A stretch of DNA of 64,000 nt from Pseudoclavibacter sp. AY1H1 (lineage in GTDB: Bacteria > Actinomycetota > Actinomycetes > Actinomycetales > Microbacteriaceae). Below, in pieces: positions 53,380 to 62,726 of the stretch. The notes under the pieces are model-generated. The model did not search any database and was not told the DNA's origin. It worked only from the letters and a program-made list of their open reading frames with translations. The stretch lies in contig NZ_PSXX01000001.1 in the NCBI RefSeq assembly GCF_002931055.1, positions 682,001 to 746,000 on the forward strand. The letters run 5' to 3'. The translations under genes were made by a program, and so were the position numbers. Numbering within the stretch: the first letter of the stretch is position 1; every line of letters begins with the position of its first letter.

Positions 53380-54785
53380 GACTGGCCTTGCTCCTTCGCG
53401 CCGAGCGCGTCGAGGAGCTGGGGCACGATGAGGTTGACGTCGCCGCAGCCGAAGGTGATCACGAAGTCGCCGTCGCGGGAGATCTGGGCCACAGTGTCGG
53501 CAGCATCCTGCCAGTCGGGGCGATAGGCGACCTTGCTCTGGTCGACGAAGGCGTTCTCCACCAGGGCCCCGGTGACGCCCTCGATCGGGTCCTCCCGAGC
53601 TCCGCACACGTCGAGCACGACGGTCTCGTCGGCGAGGCGCTCGTAGACCTCGGCGAACACGTCGCTCATCGCCAGCGTGCGCGAGTAGAGGTGGGGCTGG
53701 TGGACGGCGATGAGGCGGCCGGAGCCGACGACGGTGCGAGCCGCGGAGAGCGCTGCCTCGACTTCGGCCGGGTGGTGGGCGTAGTCGTCGTAGACGCTGA
53801 CACCGTTCACCGTGCCGTGCAGCTCGAAACGGCGCTTGGTGCCTCCGAACTCCGAGAGCGCGTCGAGGACGGCGGCGGGCTCGAAGCCGAGCTGCACGAG
53901 GACGACGAACGCGCCGGTCGCGTTCAGCGCGTTGTGGACGCCGGGCACGTGCAGGAGCGCCGGGTAGTCGACGCCCTGCCAGGTGACGGTGAACCGGGTC
54001 TCCCCGCCCTCGGACGCGATGTCGGAGACGCGCGCGTCGGCCGACGGAGCCTGGCCGAAGGTCAGGATGCGGTCGTGGGAGAGCTTCCCGGTCAGCTCGA
54101 CGGCGAGCGGGTCGTCGCTCGAGATGACGACGGCCTCGGTGGCGGCGTCTGCGAACTGGACGAACGCGGCCTCGAAGGCCTCGACGGTGCCGTAATGGTC
54201 GAGGTGGTCGTTGTCGACGTTCGTGATGAGCGCGATCGCCGTGTCGTAGAACAGGAAGGAACCGTCGGACTCGTCCGCCTCGACGACGAACGCCTCACCG
54301 GAGCCCACCGCGGAGCTCGTGCCGAGCGCCGAGATGATGCCGCCGTTCACGAAGCTCGGGGAGGCATCGAGCGCGTCCAACGCCGTGACGACCATGCCGG
54401 TCGACGTGGTCTTCCCGTGTGCGCCTGCGACCGAGACGAGACGGCTTCCGCGCGTCAGCCAGACGAGTGCCTGCGAGCGGTGCAGGACGTTGAGTCCGCG
54501 CTGCTTCGCCAGGACGAGCTCCGGGTTGTCTGGCCAGAGGGCGCTCGTCACGACGATGGTGTCGGCGTCGCCGAGGTGCTCGGCGGCGTGCCCGATCTCC
54601 ACCCGGGCTCCGCGTTCGCGAAGCTCCCTGGTCGCGTAGTTCTCGGTGCGATCGCTGCCGGAGACGGTGAGGCCACGGTCGAGCATCATGCGTGCAATGC
54701 CGCTCATGCCCGAGCCGCCGATGCCGATGAAGTGCACCGCGCCGATCTCATCGGGGATCTGCGCGGTGGCGTCTGGATTGATCAT
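53376..54785 (-). CDS. murC: UDP-N-acetylmuramate--L-alanine ligase
   Basis: MurC adds the first amino acid of the stem peptide. The 469-aa protein has the N-terminal UDP-binding Rossmann segment [12 protein letters not shown], the ATP loop [31 protein letters not shown] and DDYAHHP, all diagnostic for MurC. AGGAG lies five bases before ATG 54785; the longer open frame (to 55025) overlaps murG. Confidence 0.96.
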   Translation of the reverse strand: MINPDATAQIPDEIGAVHFIGIGGSGMSGIARMMLDRGLTVSGSDRTENYATRELRERGARVEIGHAAEHLGDADTIVVTSALWPDNPELVLAKQRGLNVLHRSQALVWLTRGSRLVSVAGAHGKTTSTGMVVTALDALDASPSFVNGGIISALGTSSAVGSGEAFVVEADESDGSFLFYDTAIALITNVDNDHLDHYGTVEAFEAAFVQFADAATEAVVISSDDPLAVELTGKLSHDRILTFGQAPSADARVSDIASEGGETRFTVTWQGVDYPALLHVPGVHNALNATGAFVVLVQLGFEPAAVLDALSEFGGTKRRFELHGTVNGVSVYDDYAHHPAEVEAALSAARTVVGSGRLIAVHQPHLYSRTLAMSDVFAEVYERLADETVVLDVCGAREDPIEGVTGALVENAFVDQSKVAYRPDWQDAADTVAQISRDGDFVITFGCGDVNLIVPQLLDALGAKEQGQS

Positions 54786-54874
54786 CTCTGCTCCTGGGTT
54801 CGCTCGGTCTTCGAGCTGCGCGGCGTATGCCACGTCGATGGTCGAGGGTACTCCGCCTGACCGAGGTGGGAAAT

Positions 54875-55960
54875 CTAGCGCCCCTGAGGGCTCCGCAGCG
54901 CCTCGTCGAGGAGCGTGACGACGCGAGCAGCGCCGTCCCGCTGCGCGGACGCGAGGGTCGCGGCCTCCATGCGAGCGCGGCGCTCGTCGTCGCGAGCGAG
55001 CGCGAGGAGCTCTTTCGACGCCCACTCCGGGGAGAAGTCGCCGTCGGTCACGCGGAGGGCGCCGCCGGCAGCGAGCACCGAGCGGATGTTGATCGTCTGG
55101 TGATCACCCGTGGCCGCGGGGTACGGCACGTAGACGGCTGGGAGTCCGACGACGCCGAGTTCGCTGACCGTCGACGCGCCAGCGCGGGCCACGACCAGGT
55201 CGGCGGCCGCGAAGGCCAGATCCATTCGGTCGCAGTACTCGAGGACGTGGTAGCCGTCGAGCTCGTCGTGCTCGAACTTGGATAGCCCGCCGACGAGGTG
55301 AAGGACCTGCCACCCCTCCGCGATCAGCTCGGGGACCACGGCCCTCACCGTCTCGTTGACGCGCCTCGCACCGAGCGAGCCTCCGGTGACGAGGAGGGTG
55401 CGGCGTGCCGGGTCGAGTCCGAAGAATTCGACGGCCTCGCTCCGCTTCGCCGCACGATCGAGGTGCTCGATCTCGGCGCGCAGGGGCATGCCGACGGTCA
55501 CGGCCCCACGGAGCGGGGTGCCGTCGAAAGCCACGCCGACCCGCTTCGCCCAGCGCGCGCCGAGCTTGTTCGCCATGCCGGGGAGCGCGTTCGCCTCGTG
55601 CACGACGATCGGCACTCGCCCCCGGGCGGCCAGGTAGGCGGGAGCGGCCGCGTAGCCGCCGAACCCTGCGACCGCATCGATGTCGTGCTCGACGAGCATG
55701 CGCCGGACGGAGGAGACGGTTTCGCGAAGCCGCGGCAGGAACGTGAGCACCTGCGCGTTCGGGCGTCGCGGGAACGGCAGCTTCGGGATGGTCAGGAGCT
55801 CGTATCCGCGGGCTGGCACGAGGCGCGCTTCGAGCCCTTCCTTCGTGCCGAGGACGAAGATCTTGGATTCCGGGTCACGGGCGCGCAGCGCATCTGCGAC
55901 TGCGAGGAGTGGGTTGACGTGGCCGGCCGTGCCGCCTCCGGCGAGCAGGTAGTTGGTCAC
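54875..55960 (-). CDS. murG: UDP-GlcNAc--lipid I N-acetylglucosamine transferase
   Basis: MurG converts lipid I to lipid II on the cytoplasmic face of the membrane. The 361-aa GT-B enzyme has the first G-loop [34 protein letters not shown], the second glycine-rich loop [15 protein letters not shown], and the acceptor/donor segment [24 protein letters not shown]. Its GTG start overlaps the ftsW stop as GTGA. Confidence 0.96.
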   Translation of the reverse strand: MTNYLLAGGGTAGHVNPLLAVADALRARDPESKIFVLGTKEGLEARLVPARGYELLTIPKLPFPRRPNAQVLTFLPRLRETVSSVRRMLVEHDIDAVAGFGGYAAAPAYLAARGRVPIVVHEANALPGMANKLGARWAKRVGVAFDGTPLRGAVTVGMPLRAEIEHLDRAAKRSEAVEFFGLDPARRTLLVTGGSLGARRVNETVRAVVPELIAEGWQVLHLVGGLSKFEHDELDGYHVLEYCDRMDLAFAAADLVVARAGASTVSELGVVGLPAVYVPYPAATGDHQTINIRSVLAAGGALRVTDGDFSPEWASKELLALARDDERRARMEAATLASAQRDGAARVVTLLDEALRSPQGR

Positions 55961-57186
55961 GTGCGTGACTCCGATCTCTTCGGGTTGCGGGCGATCGACA
56001 AGACTATGCCAATCGCGAAGAGTGTCGTGATGAGCGCGGAACCACCGGAGGAGACGAGCGGGAGCGGCACGCCGAGCACGGGGAGGAAGCCGATGACCAC
56101 GGCGATATTCACGAAGGCCTGGAAGACGATCCAGGTCAGCACTCCGCCGACGATCGTCTTCGCGGTCCAGTCGCTCGCCTCGTGGTAGATGCGCACGAGC
56201 ACGACGGCGAGCAGGACGAAGAGCCCGATCACCACGATCGCGCCGACGAGCCCGAGCTCTTCGCCGATGATCGCGAAGATGAAGTCGTTGTCGGCCTCAG
56301 GCAGCCACGACCACTTGGCCTTCGAGTTCCCGAGGCCGGAGCCGAAGAGGCCACCGGCGGCCAGCGCATAGAGGCCGTGGGCGCTCTGCCACCCCCACGA
56401 CTCGTAGTCGACGTCGCCGCCGAAGAAGTTGGTGATGCGGGCCATGCGGTTGTCGCTGAAGACCGACATCAGCACCGCCCCGGCCACGGCGACGGCGAGA
56501 GCCAGCAGGAGGTATCTGGTTGCAACTCCCCCGAAGTACAGCGCACCGAGCACAAGCGCCCCGACCACGATGATGGTGCCGAGGTCCTTGCTCAGGAGCA
56601 TGATCCCGAAGCAGAGGAGCAGGACGGGCACGATCGGGACCGCGACCTCCTTGCCGATGTGGAGCTTGCCCTGCTTGCGGCCGATGATGAGACCGAGCCA
56701 GAGCACAAGGGCGACCTTGACGACCTCCGCCGGCTGCATCGTCGTGAAGCCGAGGTTGATCCAGGCCCGGTTGCCGTTGATGTCCACGCCGATGGGCGTG
56801 AAGACGAGCGCCTGGAGGATGATGGCGACGGCGAGCGCGGCCCACGCCGACCTCTTCCAGAAGCTGAGGGGCATCCGGGATGCGAAGAGCATGAGCGGGA
56901 TGCCGAGCGCCGCGAACGTCGCCTGGCTCACGAACCGTGACGAGACCGCGTTCCCTCCCGCGAATTCCTCGACCGAGGAGCTCGAGAGCACCATGACGAT
57001 GCCGAAGGCGACGAGGAACAGCGTGATGGACAGCAGGAGCACGAAGTTCCTGTTGACGCCGCGGATGCGCTTGCCGAGGGAGACGACGACGGCGGTCGAG
57101 GAGCTCTTGCGGGCGGGCGCGGTGCGGGCGCTCGAGCCGCCAGGACTACTCGGGGGTGCGGTCCGGGGAGCCTTCTGTCTCGGCAT
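55957..57186 (-). CDS. ftsW: Septal peptidoglycan polymerase FtsW (SEDS family)
   Basis: A ten-helix SEDS glycosyltransferase that works with FtsI. The 409-aa protein has VDINGNRAWINLGFTTMQPAEVVKVALVLWL, LLSKDLGT, the catalytic-loop region GVATRYL..., EADNDFIFAIIGEELGL and the C-terminal GVPLPLVSSGGSAL. AAGGGGG precedes ATG 57186, which lies 41 bases inside the 3' end of murD. The N-terminal 45 residues are polar and Ser/Pro/Lys-rich. Confidence 0.95.
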   Translation of the reverse strand: MPRQKAPRTAPPSSPGGSSARTAPARKSSSTAVVVSLGKRIRGVNRNFVLLLSITLFLVAFGIVMVLSSSSVEEFAGGNAVSSRFVSQATFAALGIPLMLFASRMPLSFWKRSAWAALAVAIILQALVFTPIGVDINGNRAWINLGFTTMQPAEVVKVALVLWLGLIIGRKQGKLHIGKEVAVPIVPVLLLCFGIMLLSKDLGTIIVVGALVLGALYFGGVATRYLLLALAVAVAGAVLMSVFSDNRMARITNFFGGDVDYESWGWQSAHGLYALAAGGLFGSGLGNSKAKWSWLPEADNDFIFAIIGEELGLVGAIVVIGLFVLLAVVLVRIYHEASDWTAKTIVGGVLTWIVFQAFVNIAVVIGFLPVLGVPLPLVSSGGSALITTLFAIGIVLSIARNPKRSESRT

Positions 57187-58657
57187 GCAGGCCCCCTTCA
57201 AGATGCGACGCGACGGCCAGCGCGAATCGCTGACCACGGTCGCTGTAACTCACGAACTGATCCATGGAGGCGGCCGCCGGTGCGAGCAGCACGGTGTCCC
57301 CGTCCTGCGCGAGCCGAGCGGCTTCCGCCACGGCACGACTCATGATGGAGTCAGTTTCGCTCACGTCGATCTCGATGAAGGTGACCTGGGGCGCGTGTTG
57401 CGCGAACGCGTCGACGACCTCGGAGCGCGAGGCTCCGAGCACGACGGCGCCCCGCAGCCGCCCTGCATGCTTCGCGACGAGGGGTGCGATGTCGACACCC
57501 TTCAGGAGCCCGCCGACCAGCCAGACGACGCTGCGGTGAGCGGCGAGGGAGGCATCGGCCGCGTGCACGTTCGTGGCCTTGGAATCATCGACCCACAGGA
57601 CGCCAGAGCGCTCGGCGAGGACCTCGTGGCGGTGCCGGTCGACGGAGAACGTCGAGAGCGCAGCCGAGATGGCGGAGACGGGAACACCGACCGCGCGGAC
57701 GAGAGCGGCGGCCGCCAGCACGTCTTCGACGAGGTGCTTCGAGGAGAGCCCGCGCAGGCGCAGCTCATCCAGCGTCGTCAGCTCGAGCGCGGTGCGCGCT
57801 CGATCATCGAGGAACGCGCGGTCGACGAGGATGCCGTCGACGACACCGAAGTCGCTGGGGCCGGGCACATCCGTGCCGAAGCCGATCGCACGGCATCCCT
57901 CGATGACGTCGGCCGCCTCGACGAGATCCAGCGTGGCCTCGTCGCCCTTGTTGTAGACGCAGGCGATCTGGGCACGCTCGTAGACGCGCCCCTTCGCTGC
58001 TCGATAGGCCTCGGCTCCGCCGTGCCAGTCGAGATGATCGTCCGCGATGTTGAGGACGACGGCCGCGTGCGCCGACATCGAGTGCAGCGAGTGCAGTTGG
58101 AAGCTCGAGAGCTCGACGACGAGCAGCTGGAACTCTGCCGGGTCCCTGAGCACGTCGAGGACCGGCACGCCGATGTTGCCGCACGGCGCGGTGCGGATGC
58201 CAGCGGCGAGCCCCATGTGCGCTGCGAGCTGGGTGGTCGTCGTCTTGCCGTTCGTGCCGGTGACGGCGAGCCACGGCGCCGGCTCCCCGAACTTGTCGCG
58301 AAGCCGCCAGGCGAGCTCCACGTCCCCCCAGAGCGGAACGCCGAGCGCTTCAGCCGCCGCGATGAGCGGGTGGCTCGGCGCGAAGCCGGGAGACGCGACC
58401 ACGAGGTCGGCGCCGAGGCCCCGCAGCGCCTCGACCGCGACGTCGTCGCTCTCGGCGATCGTGACGGGGACGTCGAGGACGTCGAGGATGCGCTCGCGCT
58501 CCTCGTCGTGGGACTGGGCGATGACGTGCGGCCTCGCACCGAGTTCGGTGAGGGTGTCGGCGACCGAGAACCCGGTCTTGCCGAGTCCGAGCACTGCGAC
58601 GGCGACGCCGTTCCAGTCGTCGTGCCAGCTTCGCAGCGCCTCGATGTCGCGGGTCAC
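57146..58657 (-). CDS. murD: UDP-N-acetylmuramoyl-L-alanine--D-glutamate ligase
   Basis: MurD adds D-glutamate. The 503-aa protein has the N-terminal [12 protein letters not shown], the P-loop [32 protein letters not shown], and the C-terminal DDSKATN and [11 protein letters not shown] segments. GTG 58657 overlaps the mraY stop as GTGA; the longer frame (ATG/GTG at 58708) is inside mraY. Confidence 0.96.
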   Translation of the reverse strand: MTRDIEALRSWHDDWNGVAVAVLGLGKTGFSVADTLTELGARPHVIAQSHDEERERILDVLDVPVTIAESDDVAVEALRGLGADLVVASPGFAPSHPLIAAAEALGVPLWGDVELAWRLRDKFGEPAPWLAVTGTNGKTTTTQLAAHMGLAAGIRTAPCGNIGVPVLDVLRDPAEFQLLVVELSSFQLHSLHSMSAHAAVVLNIADDHLDWHGGAEAYRAAKGRVYERAQIACVYNKGDEATLDLVEAADVIEGCRAIGFGTDVPGPSDFGVVDGILVDRAFLDDRARTALELTTLDELRLRGLSSKHLVEDVLAAAALVRAVGVPVSAISAALSTFSVDRHRHEVLAERSGVLWVDDSKATNVHAADASLAAHRSVVWLVGGLLKGVDIAPLVAKHAGRLRGAVVLGASRSEVVDAFAQHAPQVTFIEIDVSETDSIMSRAVAEAARLAQDGDTVLLAPAAASMDQFVSYSDRGQRFALAVASHLEGGLHAETEGSPDRTPE

Positions 58658-59751
58658 GTCGTGACCCCCCACTCCGCGTAGAAGAGGCCGATGCCGAGCG
58701 CGGCGCACAGCCCCGCGATGATCCAGAACCTGACGACCACCGTCGTCTCAGCCCAGCCCTTCAACTCGAAGTGGTGGTGGATCGGGCTCATGAGGAAGAT
58801 GCGCTTCCCCTTGGTGAGCTTGAAGTAGATGCGCTGCACGATGACGGATCCGGTCGTCATGACGAACAGCCCGCCGATGAGGACGAGGAGCAGCTCGGTC
58901 CGGGTGATGATGGCGAAGGCGGCGATGGCACCACCCAAGCCGAGCGAGCCGGTGTCGCCCATGAAGATCTGCGCAGGCGAGGTGTTCCACCAGAGGAAGC
59001 CGATGAGGGCTCCCGCGATGCCGGCCGCGACGATCGCGACGTCGAGGGGCGCGTACGCCGTGTAGCACGCCGACTCGAGCGACTCCGCGAGACGCTCGGT
59101 CCCGCAGGCCTGGTTGAACTGCCAGTAGGCGATGATGCCGTACGAGCCGATCGAGATGATCGAGGCCCCCGTGGCGAGGCCGTCGAGGCCGTCCGTCACG
59201 TTGACGGCGTTCGACGTGCTCGTCGTGATGACGACGATCCAGATGATGAGCGCGATCGTTCCCGCGACGGCGCCGAGCGCCATGAAGTCGATGGGCAGGT
59301 CGCGGATGAACGAGATGTGCGTGGAGATGACCGGCACGCCGTCGTTGTTTCGGAACTGGAGGCCGACCACCGCGAAGAGCCCGGCGACGACGACCTGGCC
59401 GACGATCTTCGACCATCCGCCGAGGCCGAGCGACTGCTGCTTGCGCACCTTGAGGAAATCGTCGATGAAGCCGATGACGCCGAGGCCGACCATCATGCCG
59501 AGGATGAGGAGTCCCGCGGCCGTGACCTGGTCGCCCGTCGCGAGCGTCGCCGCGAAGTACGCGAGCACCGACCCCACGATGAAGACGATGCCGCCCATCG
59601 TCGCGGTGCCCCGCTTCGAGTGGTGGGCCTGGGGCCCGTCCTCTCGGATGAACTGACCCCACTCGAGGCGATGGAAGAGCCGGATGAAGAGCGGCGTCAT
59701 GAAGAGCGTGAACGCCAGCCCGACGCCCCCGGCAATAAGGATCGCTATCAC
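58654..59751 (-). CDS. mraY: Phospho-N-acetylmuramoyl-pentapeptide transferase
   Basis: MraY transfers phospho-MurNAc-pentapeptide to undecaprenyl phosphate, making lipid I. The 365-aa, ten-helix protein has the aspartate-rich [34 protein letters not shown] and the [13 protein letters not shown] histidine motif near the C-terminus. GTG 59751 overlaps the murF stop as GTGA. Confidence 0.97.
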   Translation of the reverse strand: MIAILIAGGVGLAFTLFMTPLFIRLFHRLEWGQFIREDGPQAHHSKRGTATMGGIVFIVGSVLAYFAATLATGDQVTAAGLLILGMMVGLGVIGFIDDFLKVRKQQSLGLGGWSKIVGQVVVAGLFAVVGLQFRNNDGVPVISTHISFIRDLPIDFMALGAVAGTIALIIWIVVITTSTSNAVNVTDGLDGLATGASIISIGSYGIIAYWQFNQACGTERLAESLESACYTAYAPLDVAIVAAGIAGALIGFLWWNTSPAQIFMGDTGSLGLGGAIAAFAIITRTELLLVLIGGLFVMTTGSVIVQRIYFKLTKGKRIFLMSPIHHHFELKGWAETTVVVRFWIIAGLCAALGIGLFYAEWGVTT

Positions 59752-61166
59752 GCGAAGTGCCCCCTGAGGTGCTCGGCGAAACGGTCCCCAAGGTGTCGGA
59801 GGCCCGCTGAGTTCGAAGACTTGACGAGCACGAGGTCACCAGGGCGGGTCTCCCGCACGAGGAGCTCGTAGGCCTCGTCCATGGACTCGACGAAGATGGA
59901 CTCGCCGTCCCAGGACCCCTGGGCGATGGCGCCGAGGTGGAGCGCGCGCGCGTCACGGCCGACGACGATGAGCTGATCGATGCCGAGGCGGACCGCGAGG
60001 AGTCCGAGGCGGTCGTGCTCCTCGATCGACGCGTCGCCGAGCTCGCTCATGGCGCCGAGCACCGCAACCGTGCGCGACCCCGTCGGCGCGATCTGCGCGA
60101 TGGTCTTCAGCGCAGCAGCCATGGAGTCCGGGCTCGCGTTGTACGCGTCGTTGATCAGGTTGACCTGGCCAGAGTGCTGGAGCTCCATGCGCCACTGCTC
60201 AGCGCGGGTGACGCGCTCGAGCGCGTCGCGGATCTCGGTCGCCGGAACTCCCTGCGTGTGGGCTGCGGCTGCCGCGGCGAGCGCGTTGGTGACGTGATGC
60301 TCCCCGATGACCCCGAAGCGCACCAGGACGGCGTCCTCTCCGGGCAGGTGCAAGGTGAACTGGGTGCCGGCGAGGCTCGTCGAGACGTCGCTCGCACGCA
60401 CATCCGCTCGAGCTCCCCTGCCGAACCAGAGGACGTCGGCCTCGGTCTTGTCGGCCATCGAGGCGACCCGGCCGTCGTCGGCGTTCAGCACGGCGGTGTC
60501 GCCGTCGACGAGGCCCTGCACCATCTCGGTCTTCGAGGTCAGCGTCACCTCGATGCCGCCGAACTCGCCGGCGTGGGCGAGGCCGACCGTGAGCACGATC
60601 CCGACGTCGGGCTTGGCGATCGCGATGAGCCGGCTGATCTCGCCGGGTGCGCTCGCACCCATCTCGGCGATGAGGGTCTGCGTGCCCTCGGTCAGCTTGA
60701 GGAAGGTGAGCGGGGCTCCGACCTCGTTGTTGAAGCTGGCGACGGGGGCGACGGTCTCCCCTCGAGCCGAGAAGATCTCGCGGAGGAGGTTCTTGGTCGT
60801 CGTCTTGCCGTTGGATCCGGTCACGGCGATCGTCGTGAGCTCGCCGCGGGCCTTGACGCGGGTCACGACCGCTGTGGCGAGGCGCCCGAGCGCGAGGACG
60901 GCGTCATCGACGACGACCTGGGTGACGGGGAGGTCGAGGACGCGCTCGACGAGCAGGAGGGCGGCTCCGTTCTCGACCGCCTTCGGCGCGAAGAGGTGTC
61001 CGTCGGTGAACTCGCCCGGCTTGGCGACGAAGATATCGCCGGTTCGGATGAGCCGAGAGTCGGTGTCGACGGTCCCGGAGAAGACGCTCTCGAGGGTGTC
61101 ACCTGCCGCCGGTCGGGCTTCTCCCCCGGTGATCTCTGCGATCTCGCGAAGTCGGAGTTCGATCAT
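59748..61166 (-). CDS. murF: UDP-N-acetylmuramoyl-tripeptide--D-alanyl-D-alanine ligase
   Basis: MurF adds D-Ala-D-Ala. The 472-aa protein has the P-loop [48 protein letters not shown] and the C-terminal GAMSELGD and VKSSNSAGL segments, all typical of MurF. ATG 61166 lies 4 nt after the murE stop. Confidence 0.96.
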   Translation of the reverse strand: MIELRLREIAEITGGEARPAAGDTLESVFSGTVDTDSRLIRTGDIFVAKPGEFTDGHLFAPKAVENGAALLLVERVLDLPVTQVVVDDAVLALGRLATAVVTRVKARGELTTIAVTGSNGKTTTKNLLREIFSARGETVAPVASFNNEVGAPLTFLKLTEGTQTLIAEMGASAPGEISRLIAIAKPDVGIVLTVGLAHAGEFGGIEVTLTSKTEMVQGLVDGDTAVLNADDGRVASMADKTEADVLWFGRGARADVRASDVSTSLAGTQFTLHLPGEDAVLVRFGVIGEHHVTNALAAAAAAHTQGVPATEIRDALERVTRAEQWRMELQHSGQVNLINDAYNASPDSMAAALKTIAQIAPTGSRTVAVLGAMSELGDASIEEHDRLGLLAVRLGIDQLIVVGRDARALHLGAIAQGSWDGESIFVESMDEAYELLVRETRPGDLVLVKSSNSAGLRHLGDRFAEHLRGHFA

Positions 61167-61170
61167 CCGC

Positions 61171-62703
61171 TCACCACCCTGCTTCCCTGAGCGCCGCTCT
61201 GGCCTCTTCTCGTGCCGAATACTGGATCTTCTTGCCCGCGACCTCGGTGTAGCTCTCGTGGCCCGGACCGGCAACGAGGATAGTGTCCTCTGCGCCCGCA
61301 AGCGAAACCGCCTTGCGCAGACCGAGGCTCGCGTCGGCGATCTCGTAGAGCTCGCGTTCGGGGTGGCTCGACCTGGCGCTCTCGACGAGGACGCGTCGGA
61401 TCTCGTCCGGGTCCTCGGTGCGGGGGTTGTAGTCGGTGATGATGACGACGTCGCTGCCTGCGGCGGCGACTCGCGCCATCTCGGGCCGCTTCGTCCGGTC
61501 GCGGTCGCCGTCGGCACCGAAGACCATGAAGAGGCGTCCCGTCGTCATGGCGCGAAGCGCGCCGAGCGTCTGCTCGAACGCGTCCGGGGTGTGCCCGTAG
61601 TCGACGTACAGGCGAGGGCCTCGCTCACCGGAGACCAGTTCGAGGCGCCCAGGCACGAAGGCGTCGATGCCGCCGTCGCGCTCGAGCACCTCGGCGATCT
61701 CGCCGAGGTCGTAGCCGGACTCGACGAGCATCGCGATCGCGAGTCCCGCGTTGGCCGCAGAGAACCAGCCGGGCATCGGGATGCTCGTGTGCAGGACCCG
61801 GTCATCGGGGCTCGTGAGCGTGAAGCTCGTGCTGCCTCCGCTGGAGTCGGTGACGACCAGGTTCCAGTCGGCGTCGGTCCCGGGCTTGGAGGAGATGGTC
61901 GTGACGGGGATGCGGGAGTCCTCGACGACGCGCGCGCCCCACTCGGAGTCGAGCGACACGACGCCGCGTCGAGCACGCTCCGGCGTGAAGAGCTTGAGCT
62001 TTTCCCCGAAGTAGGCATCGAAGTCGACGTAGTCGTCGAGGTGGTCGTGCGAGAGGTTGATGAAGCCGACGACGTCGAACTCGATGCCGTCGACCCGGTG
62101 CCTCGTGATGGCCTGCGCGGAGACCTCGATGCTGGCCGCGTGGACGCCGACCTCGCGCATGCGGGCGAGCAGCGCGTGCAGCTCGCTGGCTTCTGGCGTC
62201 GTCAGGCTCGCCTCGATGCGCTCTTCGCCGATGCGGCGCTCGACCGTCGTGGTGAGGCCGGTGACGACCCCCAGCTGCAGCAGGAGGCCGTCGAGGATGT
62301 AGACGACCGACGTCTTCCCGTTGGTTCCCGTGACGCCGAAGAGCTTCGGCTGGTCCGGGTCGGTGCGGTAGATCCACGCGGAGACGTCGCCGAGCGCGAG
62401 ACGCGGCTCCTCGGTCACGAGGACCGGTACTCCGAGGTCGCCGGCCAGCTCGGCCCCGGCGGCGTCGGTGAGGACAGCGACGGCGCCGGCCTCGGCCGCG
62501 TTCGCGGCGTAGCTGGCTCCGTGCACGCGAGCACCGGGGAGCCCCACGTACAGGTCTCCGGCTTCGACGTCCAGTGATGAGATGGAGACGCCGGTCACCT
62601 CGACCTGGTCGACGCCTTCTGGGGCGTCGAGTCCGAAGTGCGCGCACAGCTCGGAGAGCGAGCGCGGCACTGGGTGGGATGGACGAATGCTTGCTGCGGG
62701 CAT
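61171..62703 (-). CDS. murE: MurE-type UDP-N-acetylmuramyl-tripeptide synthetase
   Basis: MurE adds the third stem residue, normally a diamino acid. The 510-aa protein has VTGVSISSLDVEAGDLYVGLPG, the P-loop GTGTNGKT (124-131) and TTPEASELHALL. The amino-acid-selecting motif, DNPR in enzymes using meso-diaminopimelate, reads YNPR (425-428), and the usual EVSSHGL reads EVSAQAI (about 193-199), so substrate choice may differ. AGGA precedes ATG 62703; it starts 23 nt after ftsI. Confidence 0.93.
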   Translation of the reverse strand: MPAASIRPSHPVPRSLSELCAHFGLDAPEGVDQVEVTGVSISSLDVEAGDLYVGLPGARVHGASYAANAAEAGAVAVLTDAAGAELAGDLGVPVLVTEEPRLALGDVSAWIYRTDPDQPKLFGVTGTNGKTSVVYILDGLLLQLGVVTGLTTTVERRIGEERIEASLTTPEASELHALLARMREVGVHAASIEVSAQAITRHRVDGIEFDVVGFINLSHDHLDDYVDFDAYFGEKLKLFTPERARRGVVSLDSEWGARVVEDSRIPVTTISSKPGTDADWNLVVTDSSGGSTSFTLTSPDDRVLHTSIPMPGWFSAANAGLAIAMLVESGYDLGEIAEVLERDGGIDAFVPGRLELVSGERGPRLYVDYGHTPDAFEQTLGALRAMTTGRLFMVFGADGDRDRTKRPEMARVAAAGSDVVIITDYNPRTEDPDEIRRVLVESARSSHPERELYEIADASLGLRKAVSLAGAEDTILVAGPGHESYTEVAGKKIQYSAREEARAALREAGW

Positions 62704-62726
62704 GACTTCCTGTGCAGTAGTGCGGA

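Noticed and set aside
53388-54860. 490-aa plus-strand frame opposite murC
   Set aside because: Antisense shadow; murC shows all catalytic motifs on the other strand.
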